Shown: piece after piece, positions 55,769-64,000 of the stretch | Layout: each line of letters opens with the position of its first letter | Numbering within the stretch: the first letter of the stretch is position 1 | NCBI GenBank assembly: GCA_037042185.1 | Contig: JAXQJY010000033.1 | Location: forward strand, 1,054,001-1,118,000 | Length of the DNA stretch: 64,000 nt | Source: Sordariomycetes sp. S80-01Y | Lineage: Eukaryota; Ascomycota; Sordariomycetes | Direction of reading: 5' to 3' | Made by a program: the position numbers and the translations under genes | Notes under the pieces: generated by a model | Database searches by the model: none | Told to the model about the DNA's origin: nothing | What the model saw: the letters and a program-made list of their open reading frames with translations, nothing else

Positions 55769-58284
55769 GGAATGATGTATTCAAGGCATGGCATGTGATA
55801 GCGATGCGTTGATCGCGTGGGCAGCTACGTAAACAATGTAACCTCATACAGCCCTCGCCTGTCCGTAGCGCCGACGATAGCCACAGCCCAAGGAACGTCA
55901 ATGTGAGATCAGGGTCCTCTGCTGTCGATCCAACTCGTCACAGTGGGAGAGTCTGCCCCCACGGGCTGAACTGGGCTGGACTGCACGGCTACGGTTGTGC
56001 AACGAGAGACTGGACAGACAGTGGTGAGGGCCATAGGGGCGCTTATGCGCTGCACGTCGTGGCCGAGGAGCCGAGAGATATCAAAAAATGTTATGGCTGC
56101 AAAAGACCTTAAGGATAAGCGTGCGGGATGGCGACGGTTTCTGGGCAACGGGTACGTAATTATTGAGTTGCTGGGCGTTCATTGTCGTATGGCCATCGGA
56201 CTCCCATTCCGAACCTCAAGGCGACGGCTCCGATCCGAATTTCAGCACGGCTGTCTCGCCGACGCTCATGTCGGACCATCTTCAAATCGCCGTTCACGGA
56301 ATCCAAATCACTACAATGCCATTGATCGAGGCCGTTGTCGGCGAGGAGCTTGAGCGATTTACGAGGAAGCGCACCCCGGATCACAGCGATATACGGAGAC
56401 GAGCTCCTCCAATTTTCCAAGTCGACGAGCAGAGATGGCTCAAATGAAGATGACCGACTGGCCGTGAGTACAGACAATTATGCACAGGATGCGCCCCGAC
56501 CAATCAGGCGCGAGCGATAAGATGGCATGGTGGGTGGCGTTTCCTTCGGGGTAGCGCTCCTGAGGTGTCGCGCCGGCAGCGTGGGAATAATGGCGACGCA
56601 GAGTCAGAATACCCGTTACCCGCGCAGCCGCGCCCTAGGGGGGCTGAGGATTGACGGCGGGAGCAAGACATATTGCCGCTTGGGGTAAGAGGGCACACGG
56701 GTGGAGGGAAACTATTTGGTAAGAGCAGAGAATTGTTCGGGATGTGCATTCTTGAACTCCCAGCGGCTGTTGGGGGAGGACTTGTACTTTCGTGCCCAAT
56801 ATCCCAAACGGAAAAAAAAAGGTGAAGAAGCTTAACGTGGGAAGCGGGTGCGATTCACGGGGCTTCCGGCGCAAAGTTTGAGGCTGAGTCTGGCTTTTGA
56901 AGCGGTGAAGAGGAGCACAGCGCTGGACCACCCCAGGGCCTATTTCCCATCTCTTTTTTGGGCATGTCTCCCTGGATGAAGTTTCTTGCGAGAGTAATTC
57001 AAACGTCCAGGGTCTAAATCGGTGGGAGCGCATGCACTGTCAATGGTCGCAACGCAACCCCACGAAACCCTCCACCACGCCACGCCCACACATATCTGAG
57101 CCAGATCCGTGGGTTAAGTTGGGAGCCCCATCGCAGAGACTAATTTGGTGCTCCCGTCGGAGTGCTGTGGTAGTAATTGCCTCGCCTCGGGTGGTCCCAG
57201 GGCAAAGTCGGTGGTCAGAAGATGCTGTCGTGAGATTGTCCCGGGTCTCACTCAGCGCTGGGCCGCCGCATTTAGACTGCCACAAACAGGGTTCGGGTCA
57301 TGACGGGCGGGGGGCAGCCCTGTTACTCTTGCCTGGGTCGTCGACACCCCACCAACCCCGCCATCTTTGATACATTCGTCGTGAAATCGTCGACGGGGCC
57401 GCGATGCGATGGCACGCGATGGGCAGGAAGTGATGGGGAGGTGGCAAAGGGCCGGGCCATCGTCAGTTGCTTCGGTCAATCCATCGTCAGCGTGGCTTTC
57501 TGACGATGTCGTTATCAATTCGAGGCGGCGGCGGCCAATCCGAGGGCTAGCCGGCGGCGGCGAACAACATCATTCTGCACCGCCAAGACGCTCCTAATCC
57601 GGGAGCGGCTGTGTTCACGTCGAGCGACGACAGACACGACGCCGGAGCGACGACACGGTGCCCGCGCGCGCAGTAGCCTTGTTCGAGAACCGGCAGTGCA
57701 GACCAGCCCAGCAGCCCAGGGCTGGGGCCTGATTTCCATCATGTAACAGCAGCCTCGGGTGCTCCGTACGTAGGGAGCGGAAGTCAAACAGGCGAGGACA
57801 GTCATTTTGCAAGTCATGGTTGGCAAATATATGGTAATAGTGTCGCCAGCCAGAGATTAGCGACGAGCAGCGAATCATGGATCGGACCATGACATGAATC
57901 GATGAGAGATGCGCCGTGTCGAGGTTGTGGACTGGCAACCACAGTGGGGTGGCTCGTCTCCAAGCCCATTGGCGACCCCTGCATGTCCCTTATCTCTGGC
58001 TGGGTGCAGGCGGGTGGGTTGCCAGTGGGTGTGGGCAGCGCCGGCGCCAGCGCCAGCGAGGTGCAGCGAGGTGCCAGTGGGCTCCGGGTGCGGGAGCTTC
58101 AGGGTCGTCGTTGTCGCGTCAATCAATGATAAAGGATAAAACCCTCAGCTGCCCCCGTCCCTTATCAACTCTTCCCATCTTCCATCTATTCATCCCCCTC
58201 TATCCTTGCGTGATACCCTCTGCTTGCAATTCCTGCTGCTCGTCTTCCCACCTACAACACAACACCCCCCACAACACCGCAGCC
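55769..58284. other. 2.5-kb region upstream of glutamine synthetase
   Basis: The first part is the DUF92 3' UTR. From about 57000 onwards the sequence is G+C-rich with frequent GC-rich simple motifs (for example GCGCCGGCGCCAGCGCCAGCG near 58040) and is probably the glutamine synthetase promoter. No coding region is supported. Confidence 0.45.
58127..58167 (+). promoter_or_regulatory. cluster of GATA motifs in front of glutamine synthetase
   Basis: GATAAA occurs at 58128-58133 and 58135-58140, and a reverse copy (CTTATCAA) at 58161-58168. All lie about 120-160 bp before the ATG. Two of them read TGATAA, fitting the HGATAR site of the nitrogen regulators AreA/NIT2, which are known to act on fungal nitrogen genes. 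The cluster might lie in the leader instead; binding is inferred. Confidence 0.45.
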
Positions 58285-60210
58285 ATGGTGAGTTGACGTC
58301 CCGGAACCTGCGCATGTGACGCTGGCAGCGACAGCGGCGCTGCGTTGCGCGCTGCGCTACCCTACCACGCCTTGGACGGTCCGCTAACCCGCCCTCCCAC
58401 AGTCTCGACGCGATGCCTTCGTCTCTAACCCGGAGACTGTGAGTACCACGCAAGCCGCGACAGACCAACATGACGCTGACAGTCGGACAGTTGAACAAGT
58501 ACCTCAAGCTCGACCAGAAGGGCAAGATCATGGCCGAGTACGTCTGGATCGACGCTGCTGGCGAGACCCGATCCAAGAGCAGGGTGAGTGTTGTCCTTTG
58601 TCCCGCACATCACGTCGACGCAACGATGGGAGCCAAGATCGATCTTCCTCCCCCATCCCAACGTCGTCATTGCTCGCGTCTCGAACCCCGAATTCTCCCG
58701 TGGGCCCTTGGCTGCCAGGGCGCGGCAGTGGCAGTGGCAGTGGTTGGTGGGTGTCAGTTGCAGCGCCACTGCAACCGGGCAAGGCGGTGCTGCGCATGAG
58801 GCATGAGCAGATCCCGAGGGTCCCTGCAGCCAGGAGCAGAACGTCCTCTGTCGGTCTGGGCGGGCGTCATGGTGACCTCTGTTGGTCTGCCATGAGCTCA
58901 CACTGTGCCGCGACCTGGTCATGCTGCACTCGCCGCGGGCCATTTGCGGGATGAGTGTCTGTCTCCGATGTCGCGGACTGCCGGACCTCGTTCTGCAAAC
59001 GGTGCTGCCCCCTCCCCCCACTGCGGGGTGATGCAGCCAATGGGCGCTCTCCAATTGCGAGCCCCTCGGCTTGGCCGTCCTTCAGCCCCCACCACTGGCA
59101 GTGCAGTGCACTGTCGCTCACTGAGAGAATTCGGGATGAGAGCTATGAGATTCACATGATGTGTGAGACGCTTCATCATTGCAGACCATGACTGACATTT
59201 CCGATTTAGACGCTCGACGAGAAGGACTGGAAGCCCGCCGACCTTCCTATCTGGAACTTCGACGGTTCCTCCACCGAGCAGGCTCCTGGTGACAACTCCG
59301 ACGTCTACCTGCGCCCCTGCGCCGTCTACCCCGATCCCTTCCGCGGCTCCCCCAACATCATCGTCCTCGCCGAGTGCTGGAATGCCGACGGCACCCCCAA
59401 CAAGTACAACTACCGCCACGAGTGCGCCAAGGTCATGGAGGCTTACGCCGACCACGACCCTTGGTTCGGTCTCGAGCAGGAGTACACCCTCCTCGACCTC
59501 GACAACCGCCCCTTCGGCTGGCCCTCGGGCGGCTTCCCTGCGCCGTACGTTCCCACAATACTACCAATCCAGGTCCGATTCTCATGCTAACATGTTGCAG
59601 ACAAGGGCCTTACTACTGCGGTGTTGGCGCTGGCAAGGTTGTCCAGCGTGACATCGTCGAGGCTCACTACAAGGCCTGTCTCTACGCCGGTGTCGGCATC
59701 TCTGGCACCAACGCCGAGGTCATGCCCGCTCAGTGGGAGTTCCAGGTCGGCCCCTGCGTCGGCATCAACATGGGTGACGAGCTCTGGATTGCTCGCTTCT
59801 TCCTCGCCCGCATTGCCGAGGACTTCGGCGCCAAGGTCTCGTGGCACCCCAAGCCCATCCCCGGCGACTGGAACGGTGCCGGTCTGCACTCCAACTTCTC
59901 CACCAAGGAGATGCGTGTCGAGGGTGGCATGGCTCACATCGAGGCTGCCATCAAGAAGCTCGAGCCCCACCACCTCGAGTGCATCAAGGAGTACGGCGAG
60001 GACAACGAGCTCCGTCTCACCGGCCGCCACGAGACCGGCTCCATCGACAAGTTCAGCTATGGCGTCGCCAACCGTGGTACCTCGATCCGCATTCCCCGCG
60101 AGGCTGCTCAGAAGGGCTACGGCTACTTTGAGGACCGTCGTCCCGCCTCCAACGCCGATCCTTACCGCATCACCAAGGTCCTCATGACCTCCATCTTTGG
60201 CAAGCTGTAA
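58285..60210 (+). CDS. glutamine synthetase
   Basis: Five exons, 58285-58287, 58403-58438, 58491-58583, 59210-59544 and 59601-60210, give 358 residues. The first coding exon is just the ATG, spliced to [12 protein letters not shown] and then [21 protein letters not shown]; the nearer CAG at 58482 would cause a stop, so the acceptor at 58490 is chosen. The eukaryotic GS-II fold is complete: beta-grasp N-domain with [13 protein letters not shown], then EQEYTLL (metal-binding glutamates), [15 protein letters not shown] (ATP and metal site), GRHETGS and the [10 protein letters not shown] arginine site. It makes glutamine from glutamate, ammonia and ATP in the cytosol. GATA motifs upstream suggest nitrogen control. 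The third intron is 626 bp, very long for this genome. Confidence 0.96.
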
Positions 60211-60984
60211 GCTTCCCACAGGCGGAGCGGACCAGGGGAATTCGGATCGGATAGAACGTACATAAATGATACCGACCGGCGGTGTTTCTCTTTTTTATTA
60301 TTCACACGGATTGGGAGTCTTTGTCCTGAGACTTTGGGTTATTGGCGCCATTTGGGATGTGTTGATTGCTTCCTTGTCTATAGATAGCATGGCTTTGCAC
60401 GAATGAATTCGACCATGAGGCCTAATGGCCATGACACTTTATATTCTCTATGCTCCTGCTCGTGTTATGTCCCACTGTGGTGTGGTATTCTTGCCTCTTC
60501 GATGACAAGCGGTGCTCCAGAGCCGAGAGCAGCAAGGTTAACGTCCTCTCCACGTCCCCGAAACGCAGGTAGAGTATGAGGTCCTGTCCTATTCCGAAAC
60601 TCGCATCAACAAAACCCTTGTATAGCTCTCATCTTAGATAGCTGTGTGAGCAGACGACAAGGATGACCCCGGCTTTCGCACAGAATAGGCTCACTGCGCG
60701 TAGAATGGCGCGCTCCAGTTCTAACAGACCAACGTTCACTGGTGCCACGCCATAAGCTGCCATTCCGTTTCTCAAATGTCGGCGAATACAGCTCGATGAT
60801 CTTGTTCTCCGGTGAGTATATATAAATCTGATCTCTGGTTTTGATTGCTGCTCAACTGCCACAACCTGAAGAAATCTCAACTTCCCAATTTTCATCAACC
60901 CATTAGCTCCGTCCCACGATCCTCTTCCCCTTTCCCAACGGTCATTATATGGGTATGTATGCTTTGGCAGAGCGGGTATAATCG
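60211..60984. other. convergent 3' region between glutamine synthetase and a Zn2Cys6 gene
   Basis: 774 bp. The first part is T-rich (TTTTTTATTA near 60291-60300) and fits the GS 3' UTR. A minus-strand frame to 60629 might be a further exon of the Zn2Cys6 gene, but its sequence is not convincing and I see no clear splice pair. Confidence 0.4.
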
Positions 60985-61701
60985 TCACCCGGCCCACTGG
61001 CTGTGGTTCGAGATAAACCCTGACGGCGCCGCTGGGTCGCCCTCTGACGAATCAACACCGAACGGAGTGTTCACCTCTCTCAATGTTTGCAAGCATAGGT
61101 CGCCATCCATGGTCCCCTCCAACCCGTGGTATCCAAACTGTATCCAGCCCTGGTTCTCAGGGGTCATCCACATCTCCGACGTCAGCGTCGGGGTACAGCT
61201 CTGGTCAAGCATGGCAACGGGTGCCGGTTCCCACTCGAACGCTTCGTTGTGCGTCGACTTGCCGCTCGTGGTAGTTGCGCTACCGTTCGGGTGCCCAAGC
61301 CACCTCATGCCGCCCTGCTGCGCATACTGCCCCAGCCAGACGCAGCTCTCCTCGCTCATCGTGCTGGCCAGCACGCTGGTGCCCCCATTTCTCCTCGCCC
61401 TGCCCTTCCGTCCGCTGTCACCCCCTCTCTCCTCTCTCCCCCTGCTGCCGTTCCCCAGCGACCGGCTCGAGGGCGAGTACCGGCACACCAGCCCCACGGA
61501 CAGGCAGCGTGAGCAGACGGGCCGGGACTTGGTGCACTTGACCTTGGCGAGGAAGCAGCCGTCGCAGCTGGCACGTAGACGAGGCTGTTTAGGCACTGCT
61601 GGTGCCGCAGCAGTCATGTTGTGGAAGTTATTCAATGGGGCAAAGGGCATTGTTGACGCGGGACAGCCAGAGTCTGGCTTGTTGGTCGGAACAGCACCCA
61701 T
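60985..61701 (-). CDS. small Zn2Cys6 transcription factor
   Basis: A frame of 238 residues from ATG 61701 to a stop at 60985. The zinc cluster is C46, C49, C56, C63, C66 and C73 ([13 protein letters not shown]...[13 protein letters not shown]), the pattern and style of AflR-like regulators of secondary metabolism, followed by a basic Arg/Gly/Ser linker ([26 protein letters not shown]). The remainder is Trp/Ser/Thr-rich without a recognisable fungal_trans domain, and AflR-type proteins usually exceed 400 residues, so a 3' exon may be missing or the gene may be short by nature. A TATATA at 61810-61815 lies about 110 bp upstream of the start. No biosynthetic genes are adjacent. Confidence 0.8.
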   Translation of the reverse strand: MGAVPTNKPDSGCPASTMPFAPLNNFHNMTAAAPAVPKQPRLRASCDGCFLAKVKCTKSRPVCSRCLSVGLVCRYSPSSRSLGNGSRGREERGGDSGRKGRARRNGGTSVLASTMSEESCVWLGQYAQQGGMRWLGHPNGSATTTSGKSTHNEAFEWEPAPVAMLDQSCTPTLTSEMWMTPENQGWIQFGYHGLEGTMDGDLCLQTLREVNTPFGVDSSEGDPAAPSGFISNHSQWAG

Positions 61702-63328
61702 GGTGCGAGGCTCGGGGGTTTGAAGGCACAAAGCGACGATAATAAGGGTCTGGGGCAAAAGGTGACATTCAACCCTTCTCCCCGAGACGCACCCGAAGGG
61801 CAGGTCCTCTATATACCCATCGGAGGCTCTTCGCGCACACTGCAGGCGGCATACAGGCTAGATGCATGAACACCGCCCATCGGCAGCTAGCGTTATCGAC
61901 GAGCAGTTCATGCAGGCCGGAAACACTATTACGCAGGAGTGATCATTCTTCGCCCTTCCTAAGGCGGTCAAGTGTCCGTTTGGTACCTGGGCCGCTCGTT
62001 GAGCCTCGAACCAGGCCACCGGAGGCCCCAACGGAGCAATAGAAATCCTGCTTTAGCGAGCGCGCCAGGGGTCGATATCGGGAGCGACGACCTATAGTCG
62101 CGCGCCCCAACCTCGTGGCAGGTCGGGGTCGCCCTCAGCCCTCCCGTAATCAGGAGACCCCGCGGTCCCGTAGCTCTCACCGCGACTGTGAATAGAGAGG
62201 GTGACACAGAAAGGTGGATGAAATCCATCGTTTATCGTGTCCGGAGGCTCTCTGGACGCAGACGCAGCGCTGGCGCGATCAGACTCAAAACGATCGGGAC
62301 ATGACGCACGCATTAATTCATGAGCATCGGGGGGCGGCGGTCGATGAAGCGGCAAGCCGGGAGGTTCGAGAGGGGGGGGTGGCAGCTTCAATATCTGTGC
62401 GCGTGTGGTGGGACGAAGAAGGGCTGTGGCTGACGATACGAGCAACGTAGGTAGCGTGGATGATGTGCATCTGGCCTCGAAAACCCGCCTCCCGAGGTTT
62501 TCTCGCGGGCCCTGAGGGTGTTGTCGGCCGTGGTGAGGTTGGAGTTGCGGAGTGAGCGTGGTCGAAAAGAAGGGCAGAAGAGAAGGCCGCACACGAGGGG
62601 CCGGAGTTATATGCTTCACCCTTCTGTTACTATCTGGTTCGATGAGATGACAGAATTGGGGATATTACGAGCGACATCAGAGCAATGTTCGCACTTCTTG
62701 TGAAAAGCGTCCTCCATGTCCGGTTGATGGCACATGAAAACAAGTCCGCTCTACATCCTCAACAGCACTCCTCGTCGCCCAGCCCACCCTCAACACGAGG
62801 TCATCGTCAAGGGCAGCAGCAATCCTCGTGACAGCGCACCTCAATTTAGAGAGCAATGCCAAGGAGTCAGAAGAAGGCAAATCGCAAGCCGCCCTTTGCA
62901 AGGCGAGGGCGTCGTGTAACGTCCGCTCGCTGGTGCGTGCGACCCGAGCTGTCGTCGCTGACAGAGCGGGAAATTCTCCTAGTCTGTGGGACGGTGAGCT
63001 TGTGCGCTGTCTCGCCTTGCGGAATTGGCAGCCTGTGACGGAGCCTGCCTTGGCTGCTGCACTCTATTCGGACTCTGCGCCGGCGAGAGGCTCACGGAGC
63101 GCGTCTGGGACCAACATTTGCCTCTACGCATTGACTAGGCCAGAACCCTCACGCATGTGACAACTGGCATAGAAGTGCTAGCGCCTGATGATTCTCTTTC
63201 ACCACGAGTCGGGAAGTTGTAAGTCCTATGCTTTGACCTTTGAAATGTTTCATGTTGAACATCGCTCAAACCGCCCACAACGCCTTCGGCCATGCATTTT
63301 TACCTTACACAATCATTTCCCACCGGTC
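61702..63328. other. 1.6-kb intergenic region, no supported gene
   Basis: The left 120 bp contain the Zn2Cys6 gene promoter with TATATA at 61810-61815. The rest, G+C-rich at 62000-62600, shows overlapping short frames only. The right end is the 3' UTR of the edge gene. Confidence 0.4.
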
Positions 63329-64000
63329 TCAGCTCTGCACATCTCCAGAAATCAGACTATTCAGTTCCCACGGACTCAGCGTGCTTCTCCTCCTCGAGGC
63401 GGCCTTGCTCGTTCTCTTGTCCCTCTTCCTCTTCTCCGGCTTGACTGTCTGCTCAACAGGATCCTGTTTCACCGGATCAACGTCCTCCACGAGCTCGTCA
63501 TCTTCTGGCACGGGCTCAGGGCCTGGAGGCTGAGTGACGGTCGGTCGCTTGGCACCTCTGAAGGCCTTCAACTTGGCTCGGACACGGGCGGCGTCCGCTT
63601 CTCGTTCTGAAGCGGCGAGCTTGGCGGCAATGTTGGCCATAGTTAGAGGTGACTGCGCAGTCGTCGCATCGGCGTTGCGCGGGAGGGGCAGTTTCGAGCC
63701 GGCGCGGCGAGGGGTCTTCTGAGGCCGCGATGCTGCGAGCTCATCCTCTGATGAGTCCAGGTCCTCGGGCGCTTGATTTTCGGTCTCTGACTCGGACTGA
63801 GCGTACGCCGTCGGTTTGGCTGGAGACAACAGTGCCTCGTCTAGAGAGTTTCCGGACGGCAACCGTGGACGCGCGATCTTCCTAGTCGATCTGGGGGCGG
63901 CGTCCTCAGCCATGTCGCCTGTGCTCTCCTCAACTATCGTGGTGAAGTCGCCATGGTTTTCTCTGGGCTTCTCACCGCGGAATGGTCTGCGGTTTGCAGC
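63329..64000 (-). CDS. unrecognised gene, C-terminal part, cut by the window edge
   Basis: The minus-strand frame is open from the right edge (base 64000) to a stop at 63329, giving 223 visible residues; an ATG at 63913 lies inside it. The 29 codons before that ATG are also protein-like (FRGEKPRENHGDFTTIVEESTGD), so the real start is probably beyond the window. The visible part is hydrophilic and probably disordered, rich in Ser, Glu, Pro, Lys and Arg, with an Ala/Arg-rich helical stretch (MANIAAKLAASEREADAARVR), a basic KRKRDKRTSKAASRRRS region and a conserved-looking ending STLSPWELNSLISGDVQS. The basic clusters suggest a nuclear or chromosomal protein. I do not recognise the family. Confidence 0.75.
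   Translation of the reverse strand, partial: AANRRPFRGEKPRENHGDFTTIVEESTGDMAEDAAPRSTRKIARPRLPSGNSLDEALLSPAKPTAYAQSESETENQAPEDLDSSEDELAASRPQKTPRRAGSKLPLPRNADATTAQSPLTMANIAAKLAASEREADAARVRAKLKAFRGAKRPTVTQPPGPEPVPEDDELVEDVDPVKQDPVEQTVKPEKRKRDKRTSKAASRRRSTLSPWELNSLISGDVQS

Noticed and set aside
58470-58583. Alternative glutamine synthetase start at an in-frame ATG at 58470 ([12 protein letters not shown])
   Set aside because: The splice [20 protein letters not shown] gives the conserved family N-terminus; the alternative reads through an intron.
58425-59054. 209-codon minus-strand frame within glutamine synthetase introns
   Set aside because: Lies over an exon and a long intron of a certain gene, with no recognisable content.
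60629-60997. 122-codon minus-strand frame as a second exon of the small Zn2Cys6 gene
   Set aside because: No clear donor-acceptor pair and the translation does not resemble a regulator C-terminus; kept only as a possibility to test by RNA-seq.
61985-62020. tRNA B-box-like GGTTCGAGG on the minus strand
   Set aside because: No matching A box and no cloverleaf could be drawn.

Overview
The window is nuclear DNA of a filamentous ascomycete (Pezizomycotina; a Sordariomycete is my best guess, by inference only). The signs are short introns, mostly 45-100 bp, with GT donors, YAG acceptors and CTRAC-like branch sites; a typical fungal gene set; spacers of 1-6 kb; and no operons. I rebuilt nineteen protein-coding genes (one cut by the right edge), placing exon boundaries by reading frame plus conserved protein sequence. 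Two fragments of host genes are also present. I recognised no tRNA, rRNA, transposon, LTR element or CRISPR array.

Layout. 1-10.3 kb is a core block: a vacuolar Ca2+/H+ exchanger, UTP14 (ribosome biogenesis) and COX15 (heme A synthase) divergent across 318 bp, and an unrecognised zinc-finger/coiled-coil/Gln-rich protein. 12.8-26.3 kb looks accessory: a secreted hydrolase-fold protein lacking its nucleophile serine, a small secreted protein, a large intronless G+C-rich metzincin-type metalloprotease that looks bacterial, an NAD-dependent epimerase/dehydratase, broken pieces of glutamyl-tRNA synthetase and of an SRPK-like kinase, and an HSL-family esterase. 26.6-42.2 kb returns to regulatory and housekeeping genes: LST8 (TOR complex), a tail-anchored FHA protein, an IFRD-family protein and a Zn2Cys6 transcription factor. 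42.2-48.7 kb is almost gene-free and partly A+T-rich. 48.7-61.7 kb holds a DUF4267 membrane protein, a secreted GH81 endo-1,3-beta-glucanase, a DUF92/TMEM19 membrane protein, glutamine synthetase and a small Zn2Cys6 factor. An unrecognised gene runs off the right edge.

The genes do not form one pathway. LST8 (TOR) and glutamine synthetase are functionally linked in fungal nitrogen sensing but lie 31 kb apart, so this is probably chance. The best leads are the probable bacterial metalloprotease inside the accessory stretch; the unusual glutamine synthetase gene (start codon alone in exon 1, a 626-bp intron, GATA motifs upstream); the serine-less secreted hydrolase; and two non-standard splice sites (a GC-AG intron in the DUF92 gene, a six-base tandem acceptor in LST8).
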